Shown piece by piece: positions 36,017 to 45,707 of a DNA stretch of 64,000 nucleotides. The DNA comes from Cornus controversa (lineage: Eukaryota; Streptophyta; Magnoliopsida; Cornales; Cornaceae): positions 15,345,001 through 15,409,000 of the forward strand of contig CM048845.1 of the NCBI GenBank assembly GCA_026545225.1, in the 5' to 3' direction. A program made the translations under genes and the position numbers. The notes under the pieces were generated by a model. The model did not search any database. It saw only the letters and a program-made list of their open reading frames with translations, and was not told where the DNA came from. Positions within the stretch are counted from its first letter, which is position 1, and the number at the start of each line of letters is the position of its first letter.

Positions 36017-36129
36017 TATATTTCTCTTCACTGATGTTGCAGCTGCGATACATATATGTGTTGTTTAGCAGTATCAATCACAGTTGATTGTTGAAATGCA
36101 GGCTTGTTCAGGATGGAGCTCACCGCTAA
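30950..36129 (+). CDS. MIKC-type MADS-box transcription factor, eight coding exons, probably TM8-like
   Basis: A nuclear DNA-binding protein of 200 residues. Exons: 30950-31131, 31237-31315, 34699-34760, 34841-34940, 35149-35190, 35637-35678, 35819-35886, 36102-36129. All junctions are GT-AG and the frame stays open. Exon sizes 62, 100, 42 and 42 are the classic K-domain pattern. Residues 1-60 are the MADS box (starts [33 protein letters not shown] follows). Residues 61-87 are the I region ([11 protein letters not shown]). About 88-170 form the K coiled coil ([17 protein letters not shown]). The C-terminus is short. 'SPSGKAYQF' and '[14 protein letters not shown]' suggest the TM8 group rather than SOC1, SVP, AGL6 or SEP; the subfamily is inference. 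Intron 2 is 3.4 kb and transposon-loaded, and exon 6 has a duplicated acceptor. Such proteins bind CArG boxes as dimers. Confidence 0.88.
32598..32735 (+). mobile_element. SINE-like insert in MADS intron 2
   Basis: A-box-like TTGTGGTCTAGTGATATT and B-box-like GAGGGTTTAAGTATCCC sit in a head of about 110 bp, followed by TATCCGGAC and an A-run. The internal TTTCAAAGTAGAAG block is duplicated. Layout matches plant tRNA-derived SINEs. Confidence 0.55.
33293..33999 (+). mobile_element. Non-autonomous hAT element in MADS intron 2, long copy
   Basis: Starts TAGGGGTGACAATTTCC and ends ATTGTCATCCCTA; the ends are inverted partners. Flanked by GTAATAAT (33285-33292) and GTAATAAC (34000-34007), 7/8 match to an 8-bp hAT duplication. 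Same family as 2014-2443, with an extra central part including AT microsatellites at about 33433-33500. Confidence 0.85.
35550..35664 (+). repeat. 57-bp tandem duplication across intron 5 / exon 6
   Basis: Two adjacent copies cover the intron end, the acceptor and the first part of exon 6. Acceptors end at 35579 and 35636; each is followed by CACAGAGCCCTGCAAGAGGA. The second copy continues into the full 42-bp exon 6. The first runs into an in-frame TAA 48 bases after its start. Confidence 0.9.
35718..35766 (+). repeat. (TA)n microsatellite in MADS intron 6
   Basis: A nearly pure AT dinucleotide run of about 48 bases. A similar run lies in intron 7 at about 35985-36014. Confidence 0.9.
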
Positions 36130-37017
36130 GCAGGCACAAAATGGTATTCCATTGTCTGCTTCAGAGTAGCTTGAGTTATTGTAGTTAAATGTGTATTGGA
36201 CAACAGTCTGTGGTAACAAAATGGTCTGTATTAATTTGTTACCTTGACCTTTGGTGATTTAAGTCCATTAAATAATTCAACTTTTTGTGTTTGATGTGTG
36301 AAACACAAAACTTCCTATCAAATTATTGTGTGCTGTAGATATTTGAAGCCATTCACGGTCAATTTCTGTATCACACCACATATGCTGTAATATTTGAATT
36401 GAATTGCTTTAGTTATTCAAGAAATATTCCTTCTAGGTTCAGTTCCTTATTGTGAATGAAGTGTATGGCAATTTTAAACCCTGACATGAAAAAATAAGAC
36501 TAAAAATCTGGCATTCTTTTCGTTGGAATCACTGGTTTGTAGTTCCTTTAGAATTCGAAATCCTTGTAAATTAGGAATTTTAAATCTCAATTTTTTAAAA
36601 TTTGAGCCTCTCTTCTAATTAACCTTTCTGGTTGCACCACCTGCATCTACTACATAAACATTCAAAAAAAAAAATTTCAAAAAAAAAAAAAAAAGAAAAC
36701 TGTGTTCAAGTTGGACTAGTGGTTCTGTTGTGGTTATAGTTCTGTTCAAGTTGATCAACATTGCTCCTAAATGCTGTGTAACAGAGAGGAATATATGATT
36801 CCTTTTTCATGGAATGTTAAAACCTGCATCAATTTGACTACATTGTATCTAAATAAGCACTTTGTCTTCCTAGCATTTTATGGATCAATTCAGATCAAAC
36901 ATATAGGAGTAGAGAAATCTGAATGCATTAGAAAATATTTCCATACTGACCTTGCTTACATAGTAGGCATACACAAACTAGAAATACAAGCACTATTATC
37001 TATTCTATAGATATGTA

Positions 37018-37341
37018 TTACAGTTCACCAAATCTTTCAAGCCTAAATCGTTCTTGAACATATGAGATATAACTTGCTGCTCTAATGTCAACACTAATTT
37101 CATCATCACTGGCATATGGGTAGTCAATACCATTAATATCAGGCTTAAACAATGGCAGCTTCTTCTGTGATGAACGGTTCGCCATTGCTTCCCCAAGGAA
37201 TCCAAAGGAAGCATTTGAAGAAGATGAGTTGGGCTTGACCTTACTGTATTGCACATATGATGTTGATTTGGCTGTTTGATAATAAGAAGACATGACCATC
37301 TTGCTTTTCATGGACACCCTGCCCTTATAGTTAGACTCCAT
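37018..37341 (-). CDS. Small intronless plant protein, copy 1 (107 residues; possible DUF761-like tail)
   Basis: Start chosen at the ATG at 37341; a longer reading would begin with a TTG codon and has no support. The protein is basic and serine-rich at the start (residues 1-45: SKMVMSSYYQTAKS, KVKPNSSSSN). A variable linker follows (SSQKKLPLFKPDINGID), then a conserved end, DDEISVDIRAASYISYVQERF. That end resembles the short C-terminal motif of DUF761 plant proteins (VD..A..FI..F...LRL), a resemblance judged by eye. No signal peptide or membrane segment. A TATA-like box lies about 40 bases before the start (TTCTATATATATATATAG on plus, 37381-37398). It lies tail-to-tail with the MADS gene. Two paralogs follow downstream on the same strand. 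Function unknown. Confidence 0.75.
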   Translation of the reverse strand: MESNYKGRVSMKSKMVMSSYYQTAKSTSYVQYSKVKPNSSSSNASFGFLGEAMANRSSQKKLPLFKPDINGIDYPYASDDEISVDIRAASYISYVQERFRLERFGEL

Positions 37342-37380
37342 CTCTTCTATCAAATTTTTGGTTCTTCAACACAAGGGAGG

Positions 37381-37398
37381 TTCTATATATATATATAG
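37381..37398 (-). promoter_or_regulatory. TATA-like box of small-gene copy 1
   Basis: The element sits between GGGAGG and AGTAGTTTG; the same arrangement recurs before copy 2 (40941-40957) and, shortened, copy 3 (43191-43204). Conservation across the copies supports a core promoter. Confidence 0.5.
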
Positions 37399-37670
37399 TA
37401 GTTTGTTAATGTATGTGTTTTGAGGATGTGAGATATAGATGAACCTTTTGGATATATGGATAGTGATTCTTGCAACAAAATATCTTGTTGCTTCTCTATT
37501 GGCCAGATACACTAGAAATGCCAATCTGATGAGGCCTTTCATTTGTGTAAACTAAAAAAGTGGAAAAAGTAGTACAAAATATCTATAAAACCTTGAAGGT
37601 TCATGGGGCTCACTAGTCACTCCTCCAGATATGTTCCTATCCTTTTACTGGGATTTGAATGACAGATGCT

Positions 37671-38472
37671 ACAATTTTTTTTTGGTAAAGGTTAGATTTT
37701 GTATATATATAAGGGGTAAAGATTTACAATGAAACAAGTTCATAGAGCAACAAGCTCATGTGGAGCAACCAAAAACTCTCCTGAGTAACAATCTCACTTG
37801 TAGAACAATGCAATGGCACTCAAGAAACACTTGTGCATCAAGTGTATGAAGAAAGGCAGCAGTGGAGCTAGGGTAGCAGTGTGGCATCAGAAGTTGTGTT
37901 GCTGGGAGGTGAGAGCTGATGACTGTGCTATTCATGTCCCAATCCTTAGGTGATCAAGTGGCTTCCTTGGGGGTCTAATGCATAAGCTTGGGAGATGCCA
38001 GGATGCGGCCATAGCTCTAACTGCTTTGCTATCTTTAAAGGTAAGAGGGAAAAGCCTGAACTTTATACTTTCAGTAATAGACTTGATAGTTGCATAAGGA
38101 GAGGAGATTATATTCTTGAAAATTCTCTTGTTCCTTTCATTTCATATGAAGTAGACCAAGGCTGCCAAGACCAATTTATGGGAAATATGAAGAATTGGAT
38201 TGTTCCATGTGGATGAGGCCAAGGATAGGAGTTTTGCCAATTTGAATAAGGGATGTTGAAGTTCAAAAGTTGCTGGAAATGATTCCAAATGGTAGTGGAG
38301 AAGGGACATTGGAAAAAAAGGTAAGAATGTGATTCAAAAGCTGAGAGACATAGGATGCACCAATTTGGAATCATTTTGTATGCCATAGAGGGTTTATCAA
38401 GAGTGGATAGCCTTTCAAGTGCAGCTAGCCATAAAGTGAAGTTGTGCTTAGTGAAGTTTATCTTTTGGGTGT
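37671..38472 (-). mobile_element. 5'-truncated LINE (L1-type) with zf-RVT domain
   Basis: On the minus strand it starts in a reverse-transcriptase zinc-binding (zf-RVT) domain: FTLWLAALERLSTLDK, then C..C (CILC), ESHSYLFFQCPFS. It continues through an AT-poor 3' untranslated part and ends in a poly-A tail (T run at 37674-37683). It is flanked by ATGACAGATGCT at 37659-37670 and 38473-38484, a perfect 12-bp target duplication. The same site is empty in the related stretches near 41207 and 43677. About 0.8 kb remains, so only the element's tail was copied. Confidence 0.85.
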
Positions 38473-38484
38473 ATGACAGATGCT

Positions 38485-39189
38485 GCCATACACCCAAAAG
38501 ATTTGAACTTTTCTATTGTATAATGCTTCTCTATCCAAAAGATTTGAGCCAAAATGTGGTTTATATTCCTTGGTAATGTATCATGTTTGTGTTGCATCCA
38601 AATATTCATTCACTGTTGGGCACGATAATACTGAGAAAATTATCTTAATCATTTATCAATGGATGTTCTCATACACCAAAAGATGGATAGACAGTATATT
38701 AGTAAAATCATAATTTTTACCTTTCAAAAATGAACAATCATAATTTTTTATTTTTTATTTATTAAGTTATTTTATCTTGACAAAAAACTCACACACACTT
38801 TTGTTGCTCATGAGACTAGCTTGAATCTGATAAAGAACATAGTCCTATCTCTGAGCTTTACCCAAAAGGAAAAACTAAGTACAAAACACAGTCAAAGGTA
38901 TCTTGAGACATCAATTGACAAATGATTCATTTCATTTCATTCTTTTACAAAGAATTTGATGGTAAAAATTGCCTTACTGAATATGTCATCACCTCAAAAA
39001 ATAAAATCCTAAAAATGGTCCCATACTTAATTGCTGTTATGGTTGTGTTCAAGTTGATGAACTTTGCTCCTAAATACTGTGCAGCATAAGAGGAATGATC
39101 CTTTTTTCATGGTATGCTAAAACCTGCCTTAATTTGACTATGTTTTATCTAAATACTCACTTGGTCTCCTATCATTTTATGGATCAAAT
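38485..39189. repeat. Duplicated spacer upstream of small-gene copy 1
   Basis: Blocks such as CCAAAAGATTTGAACTTTTC, GTTTGTGTTGCATCCAAA, CCTTACTGAA.ATGTCATCAC and GTTCAAGTTGATGA recur at about 41225-41790, and partly at 43690-43790 and 36700-36900. This is flank of the small gene carried along in block duplications; no gene in it. Confidence 0.7.
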
Positions 39190-39800
39190 TGTTGGCTTTG
39201 ATCTGATACCACTAACATGATAAATGCACATATTCATCATGTATATCAAATACTTGAAAAGACTACATACTAAACAGTTTTTTTTTCCAACACCTTCCCT
39301 TAAACTTGATTTTGTAACTTGGGCTAAACTCCTTTTAAGATATTGGGGGCTTAGTCAAAATGTCGTCAATTCGTCTCGAGTTCCACCTCCTTCAATAGCT
39401 ACAGTCTTCTTGGTCATTTCCATTGATACGTATAGCTGGTGAAAAGTACTCTTCTTCATTTTCCACAAACTTGTCTTCAAGACTCTCGTAATCACCTTTT
39501 GTAAACTCATTTTCCTCAAAGCATTGTACCCAATACTCTACGGGTTGATGATCTCAAGCATCTTCCAACCACAACTTGGAGTTTTAGAGTACTCTCCAAA
39601 ATACTCCCAAATTTCTTGATGTATTGCCTTTTGCAAAACCACAAATGCCTTCACTTCTTTCTTTTCACGAAGCTTGTTGCACATGCCATTCTTTGGCTCT
39701 TTTCCAACAACATCCCACAGAACATGCTTAGAGGCATGAAGTAATGATTATTTTCATCCTCTTAAAACTAGAGAACATCAACTTTTCATTAGGAATTTTG
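39190..39800 (-). mobile_element. Gag-only short-LTR element, truncated copy
   Basis: A 103-bp LTR at 39190-39292 (TGTTGGC...TTCCAACA on plus) is followed by a polypurine tract (AAGGGGAAGG on minus). Then comes a Copia-type Gag remnant (39300-39775) parallel to 41884-42312. The Gag side breaks off at 39810, where duplicated MADS 3' sequence begins. It sits at the same site as the full copy at 41792-42728 (after TTATGGATCAA). Confidence 0.7.
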
Positions 39801-39810
39801 TTATGATTAT

Positions 39811-40326
39811 GTTGCAGCTGCGATACATATATGTGTTGTTTAGCAGTATCAATCACAGTTGATTGTTGAAATGCAGGTTTGTTCAGGATGGACCTCACCG
39901 CTAAGCAGGCATGAAATGGTGTTCCATTGTCTGCTTCAGAGTAGCTTGAGTTATTGTGGCTAAATGTGTATTGGATTGAACAACAGTCTGTGGTAACAAA
40001 ATGATCTGTATTAATTTGTTACCTTGACCTTTGGTGATTTCAGTCCATTAAATAATTTAACTTTTGGTGTTTGATGTGTGAAACACAGAACTTCCCATGA
40101 AATTGCTGTGTGCTGTAGATATTTGAAGCCATTCGCGGTCACTTTCTGTATCACACCGCATATGCTGTAATATTTGAATTGAATTGCTTTAGTTATCCAA
40201 GAAATATTCTTACTAGGCTTGTTGTAGTTCCTTTAGAATTTGAATCCTTGCAAATTAGGAATTTTAAATCTCAATTTTTTAAATTTGAGCCTCTCTTCTA
40301 ATCAACCTAGCTTTCTGGTTTCACCA
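39811..40326 (+). pseudogene. Duplicated 3' end of the MADS gene (terminal exon and 3' flank)
   Basis: Matches 36036-36640 closely. The exon-8 copy lies at 39877-39904 with its acceptor (AAATGCAG) intact; the reading ends in FVQDGPHR and a stop, versus LVQDGAHR in the real exon. A segment present at about 36440-36535 is missing. No other MADS exons accompany it, so it is a relic. Confidence 0.85.
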
Positions 40327-40616
40327 AGGATATTTATTCCTTCACTTTGTGCACAACATGTGTATACTCTTCTAAAATGACCTGCACTTAGTGCCGGTTT
40401 GGATTGGCTTTTCAAATGCAGCGCACTTTTGGCTTTTGGAGCCCAAAAGCCCTTTGTGGAGGTGTTTGGATTGGTTTATGGATCAATTCAGATTAAATAT
40501 ATAGGAGCAGAGAAATCTGATTGCATTAGAAAAGATTTCCATACTGAGCTTGCCTTATATACTAGGCATACACAAGCTAGAAATACAAGCACTATTATAT
40601 ATTCTAGAGACATATA

Positions 40617-40901
40617 TTACAGTTCACCAAATCTTTCAAGCCTAAAGCGTTCTTGAACATATGAGATATAACTTTCTGCCCTAATGTCAACACTAATTTC
40701 ATCATCACTGGCATATGGCAGCTTCTGCTGTGATGAATGTTTCACCATTGCTTCCTCAAGGAAAGCAATGGAAGCATTTGAAGAAGATGAGTTGGGCTTG
40801 ACCTTACTGTATTGGACATTTGATGTTGATTTGGCTGTTTGATAAGAAGATATGGCCATCTTGCTTGTCATGGACCCTCTGTGCTTATAGTTAGACTCCA
40901 T
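40617..40901 (-). CDS. Small intronless plant protein, copy 2 (94 residues)
   Basis: Paralog of 37018-37341; the start is the ATG at 40901. The last 29 residues (DDEISVDIRAESYISYVQER onward) equal copy 1 except one Ala-to-Glu change. Twelve residues of the linker (around LFKPDINGID) are missing, in frame. The promoter-proximal stretch with the TATA-like box (40941-40957) is conserved. The frame is intact and differences cluster in the linker and N-terminus, which suggests the C-terminal motif is under constraint. Function unknown; the DUF761 resemblance is tentative. Confidence 0.75.
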   Translation of the reverse strand: MESNYKHRGSMTSKMAISSYQTAKSTSNVQYSKVKPNSSSSNASIAFLEEAMVKHSSQQKLPYASDDEISVDIRAESYISYVQERFRLERFGEL

Positions 40902-41278
40902 CTCTTCTTTCAAATTTTTGGTTCTTCAACACAAGGGAGGTTCTATATATATATAGTAGTTTGTTAATGTATGTGTTTGAGGGTGTGAGATATAGATGAA
41001 CCTTTGGGATATATGGATAGTGATTCTTGCAACAAAATATCTTGTTGCTTCTCTGTTGGCCAGATACACTAAAAATGCCAATCTGATTTGGCCTTTCATT
41101 TGTGCAAAGTATAAAAGTGGAAAAAGTAGCACAAAATATCTATAAAACCTTGAAGATTGGCTCAATAGTCACTCCAGATATGTTCCTATCCTTTTACTGG
41201 GATTTGAATGATAGATCCTACCATATACCCAAGAGATTTGAACTTTTCTGTTGTATAATGCTTTTCTTATCCAATAGA

Positions 41279-41474
41279 ATATAGAGGTTCAACAAGCCCC
41301 ATCACGTGTGGGTTGGGTTTCTTTTGATCCAACACGTATTACAATTTTAATTATCAGAGTGACGGTGAGATTTGAACACGAGACATTTGGCTCTGATTTC
41401 ATGTTAACAACTATCTACTCCAAAAGCTTAAACTGTTAAAGAGGGTGTAACTTTAATATATAAATCCTTCAACA
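41279..41474 (-). mobile_element. TRIM (short terminal-repeat retroelement), partly truncated
   Basis: On the minus strand a 73-bp LTR (41402-41474) begins TGTTGAAGGATTTATA and ends TTGTTAACA. It is followed by a primer site TGAAATCAGAGCC (tRNA-Met type), about 110 bases of non-coding DNA, and a purine tract GTGATGGGGC. The first bases of the second LTR follow (41279-41294), and then it is cut. Same family as the tandem copies at 51948-52323. Confidence 0.75.
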
Positions 41475-41791
41475 GTAATATACCATGTTTGTGTTGCATC
41501 CAAAAATTCATTCTTTTACAAAGCATTTGAAGGTAAAAATGGCCTTACTGAAAATGTCATCACTTCAATCCACGATGAAAATTCAGAATCACGTCGAAAA
41601 ATAAAATACTAAAAATGTTCCCATACTAATTGCTGTTATGGTTGTGTTCAAGTTGATGATTAACTTGCTCCTAAATGCTGTGCAGCATAAGAGGAATGAT
41701 CCTTTTCTTCATGGAATGCTAAAACCTGCCTTAATTTGACTATGTTGTATCTAAATATTCACTTGGTCTCCTATCAGTTTATGGATCAATT

Positions 41792-42728
41792 TGTTGGCTT
41801 TGATCTGATACCACTAATATGATAAATGCACACATGCATCATGTATATCAAATATTTGAAAAGACTAAATACTAAAATTAAGTTTATTTTCTAACGCTTT
41901 CCCTTAAACTTGATTTTGTAACTTGGGTTAAACTCCTTTTACGATATTGGGGGCTTAGTAAAAATGTTCTCAATTCGTCTTGAATTCCACCTCCTTCAAT
42001 AGCTACAATCTTTTTGGTCATTTCAATTGATACGTAGAGCCGGTGAAAAGTACCCTTCTTCATTTTTCGCAAACTTGTCTTCAAGATTCTAATAATCATC
42101 TTTTGTAAACTCATTTTCCTCAAAGCATTGTACCGAATACTCTTCGGGTAGATGATCTCAAGCATCTTCCAAACACAACTTGGAGTTTTGGACTCTCCAA
42201 AATACCCCCAAATTTTTTGATGCATTGCCTTTTGCAAAACCACAAATGCCTTCTTTTCACGAAGCTTGTTGGACATGCCATTCTTTGGCTCTTCTTCAAC
42301 AACACTCCACAAAACATGCTTTTAGAGGTATAAGTTATAATTATTTTCATCCTCTTATAATTAGGGAACATCAACTTTTTACTAGAAAAATACATTTTCT
42401 CCCCAGCTTCATCGTCAAGGAGATACACGTATACATATATGTATGCATTTTCTTAGTATAGAAACTTGCCCTAGCCTTCAGGGATCATTCAGCCACTTTG
42501 TTGGCTTGCAAGCATGCATCATGTATACCAATTTTTTTTTTTTTTTTTATAATCGGGGTGTTTGGAACTTGCACCTAAGGAATTATTTGCACTAAAAAAG
42601 AAGTCGAATTTTAGGCCTTCCTGAGGCAGGCCAAGTGACTTTACTATTAGAGGTAATCCTTTGAGGTTATGCATGTATACCAAATACTTGAAAATGCTGA
42701 ATACTAAAATCAAATTTAGTTTCCAACA
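41792..42728 (-). mobile_element. Gag-only short-LTR element (TR-GAG-like), complete copy
   Basis: The plus strand starts TGTTGGCTTTGATC and ends TAGTTTCCAACA, flanked by CAATT on both sides (41787-41791 and 42729-42733), a perfect 5-bp duplication. LTRs are about 80-105 bp (41792-41896; and 42499-42728, which contains a SINE-like insert). The interior encodes only a Copia-type Gag on minus (frames 42428-42120 and 42312-41884: CGVLLKK, VVEEEPKNGMS, VLQKAMHQKI). A purine tract precedes the 3' LTR. No protease, integrase or RT. This is the layout of TR-GAG elements, which rely on enzymes of other Copia elements. The Gag frame is shifted, so this copy is probably dead. Confidence 0.7.
42531..42671 (-). 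mobile_element. SINE-like insert inside the LTR of the Gag-only element
   Basis: Poly-T at 42532-42548 (A tail on minus). Flanked by CATGTATACCA at 42520-42530 and 42672-42682, an 11-bp target duplication. Length about 140 bp; the minus strand holds TAGGTGCAAGTTCCAA, a weak B-box match. Confidence 0.6.
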
Positions 42729-42862
42729 CAATTCTGAGCAAATATATAAAAGCAGAATTTTGATTATATTAAAGATTTCAATACTGAACTTGCTTACATA
42801 ATAGACATATACACAAACTAGAAATACAAGCACTATTATTTAATCCAGAGAGAGATTAAAAT

Positions 42863-43150
42863 TCAGTTAAATTTTTCAAGCCTAAAGCGTTCTTGAACGA
42901 TTGAGATGTAACTTGCTGCTCTAACGTCAACACTAATTTCATCACCACTGTCACTACCATTATCAGGCTTAAACAGTGATCCGCGCTTCTGCTGTGATGA
43001 ATAGTTCACCATTGCTTCCTCAAGGAAACCAATGGAAGCATTTGAAGAAGATGAGTTGGGCTTGACCTTACTGTATTGCACAGATGATGATGGTGATTTG
43101 GCTGTTTGATAATAAGAAGACTTGACCATCTTGCTTTTCATGGACTCCAT
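42863..43150 (-). CDS. Small intronless plant protein, copy 3 (95 residues)
   Basis: Third paralog, same strand and architecture. The start is the ATG at 43150, eleven residues shorter at the N-terminus than copy 1 (the SNYKGRV stretch is missing) and otherwise aligned. The SVQYSKVKPNSSSSNASIGF core and GDEISVDVRAASYISIVQER end are conserved; it terminates in RLEKFN rather than RLERFGEL. TATA-like box at 43191-43204. Three intact frames out of three copies argue for function. Neighbouring unit boundaries show the copies arose by block duplication. Confidence 0.75.
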   Translation of the reverse strand: MESMKSKMVKSSYYQTAKSPSSSVQYSKVKPNSSSSNASIGFLEEAMVNYSSQQKRGSLFKPDNGSDSGDEISVDVRAASYISIVQERFRLEKFN

Positions 43151-43204
43151 CTCTTCTATAAAATTTTTGGTTCTTCAACACAAGGGAGGTTCTATATTTA
43201 TAGT

Positions 43205-45700
43205 AGTATATATTTGAGGGTATGAGATATAGATGAACCTTTTGGATGGATTGTGATTCTTGCAACAACATATCTTGTTTTCGGAATTTAACAACAAAAT
43301 ATCTTGTTAGCTTTCCATTCGCTTAAATTTTTGCAGTTCTTTCCGGTGACAACGTTTATTAATAATGGTGATAACTCACATTATTACAATCGGTGACATC
43401 AATGTTAACATCATTATTATCCATTTTAATAATACGATTTACTAGTAATTGATGTAATGTGAATTATCACTCATAATTATAAAATTTTGTCACGGAAAGT
43501 AGCTGCAAGAATTTTTTCACAGGATAGAATTTTGATGTGCCTTTCATTTGGGTGAAGTGAGTCAAACAAGTGGAGAAAGTGGCATAAAATATCTTCTATC
43601 TAAAACCTTAAAGATTCATGGGGCTCACTGGTGACTGGTCCTCCAGATATGTTCCTCTCCTTTTACTAGGATTTGAAAGACATGAGATGCTACCACACCC
43701 AAAAGATTTTAGCCTTTTTATTGTATAATGATTCTCTATCCAAAAGATATCACCAAAATGTGTTTTATTATATTCCTTGGTAATATTAGGCTAATGATAC
43801 GACGATTCCATGTTTCGACTTTCAATTTTTGGCATGAAATCCCCCTGCAAAAGTTTTTTTTAACATAAAATCATTTTAACTATTCAATGTGTTGCAAAAT
43901 AATGTTATAATAACGAAAATGTTTCTTAATACAAATTTAAAAATATATTTTTCTTTAATATAAAGCTAAAATTAATACAAATAACTCATTCGTCATTATA
44001 ATTTAATGGTGCATTTATAAGAAAATGAAAGTACTTTGGAACAATTTTCAAAGTTTTCTTAATTTTTTATTTTTAAAAAGGAAAAAAACTAAAATGAAAA
44101 TCATTTTAAGAAAAATCTAAATTTTCTTAAATTTATATTAAGAGACATTTTCATCATTGTAACATCACTTTGCAAGATAGTTACAGAGGTTTTATGTCAA
44201 TTTCCTTTTTTCTTTTTTTTCACAAGTGGGCATAGTTTATAGTTTTATTAGTAAAATTATTAATTTTTTTTTTACTTTTGTTCCTAATGAGAATTCAACC
44301 CTAGCCTTCCACTTTATTTAGTAAAAGTATAATTACATGTTACAAGTCCTATCATTTCCACTTCTTTGTTGTATGCTTTTGATAAATTTCACTTTTCCAA
44401 CTAGCTTTTTCGCGCCAAGTTAAATACTTTTCTTCAAAAATTACATATCACTAGATAGCTCTTAACCTATATTAAATTCATAACTCATTTACAACCAAGA
44501 AAATGGAGTATCCAGGAGATACAATGAGTGGATAAGCATGTGATGTCTCTTTCAATAATGATCTTCCACTCTGAATCAGAATAAGCAAAAGAGAGAATCC
44601 AAATTGTTTAACAAAATATTTTGTTGGAGTGCTACATATGGTAGAACATCTCTGAAATTGAATCATGTTAAATTCAACCTAAATGGACTGAGATCTTGAA
44701 GAAATGCTCTTTTCTTTCCTATTCATTGTAGGCAACCCATGAGATTGTTTTAATGCATGGGAAAAACTTGGCTCATTAATCTTCTTTCATTTATTGTTAA
44801 TGAAGGAGAAAATATATGATTTTTGCTTGCCATAAATTTTGTATAGGAGATCTGAAGGGCATAACACTTCAGAAATTTTGCTAGAAATTTCTCGACAGAT
44901 TGTCGGATTTCAAGAAATGTATCCAACAATGCATATAGAGTTCTTAGGCTTTGTTAACCCCATTTTTGTGCACTGCTCAAAAGAAAAAAATAAAAAGGTC
45001 TTAGGTGGGCCACTAGATTGGATGAAAACCACTATATTAAATGAATTTAATTTTATAAGAAAATATTGGTCCACATGGATAATTGATAATGGACTTGGAA
45101 AGGCATATTATTTTTAGAAAGACCCAATATATTGTCACATCATCAAATGCAATTATTATAAGGATGGCATATATATCAAGAATGCTAGTTGCGACTTACT
45201 GAGAGTGTGACTGTATTGAGAAAGGCAATAACTCAAAAGTGACCAGAAATAAAAATGACAGTTGAAATTAAAGAATGAAAGGCAGAGGCTTGCATAAAAG
45301 AGGAAGGTTTTTCAACCTATTCTGGTCAAGCAAACTAATGGACTCATCATAGTCCGTCACATAGTAATGAACATGTCCTATCTTTTATAATCATTTGTCA
45401 ACCCATAAGTTTGAATGTTTTGTATCTTGTTAACAATACTACTTGAAATTCATTCAATGGAGTTTTGATTGCACTTGTACGTAGGTACTTCATCTCCTCT
45501 TTCGGTGGTGTTTGACTGGTTTAAAGTCTTCGAATTACTGAACCATCAAAGAACCCAAAGAAAGAGGCAATTCTCAACCTTTTGTAATTGTCTGATCATT
45601 GACTGAACTTCTCTTTGGCCGTTAGGATAATATGACATCACACATCACAAGCACACCTATTCACCCTCAGATCGATCCCGGCACACACTCAGATCCATTA
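43205..45700. other. Mostly gene-free stretch with one unassigned ORF
   Basis: The first 600 bases are duplicated flank of the small gene (compare about 41160-41280 and 37560-37670, 38480-38580). The rest is AT-rich. The plus-strand ORF 44839-45117 (92 codons) has a fairly ordinary composition (LEISRQIVGFQEMYPT, PLDWMKTTILNEFNF) and follows an acceptor-like TTTTGTATAG at 44838-44847. It could be part of a gene or of an old retroelement; I do not recognise it. Confidence 0.4.
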
Positions 45701-45707
45701 GTAAGAG

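Noticed and set aside
30950..36129. Assignment of the MADS gene to SOC1, SVP, FLC or SEP groups
   Set aside because: The box and K-domain words ([22 protein letters not shown]) do not match what I know of those groups; TM8-like is the least poor fit but unproven.
37342..37353. A start four codons upstream of small-gene copy 1 (and likewise at 40913 for copy 2)
   Set aside because: The upstream codon is TTG, not ATG; the shared ATG inside all copies is the better start.
39204..39214. TGATACCAC read as a reverse-complement primer-binding site for a minus-strand element
   Set aside because: The outer TGTTGG...CCAACA ends and the CAATT duplication of the full copy at 41792-42728 place this word inside the LTR, not after it.
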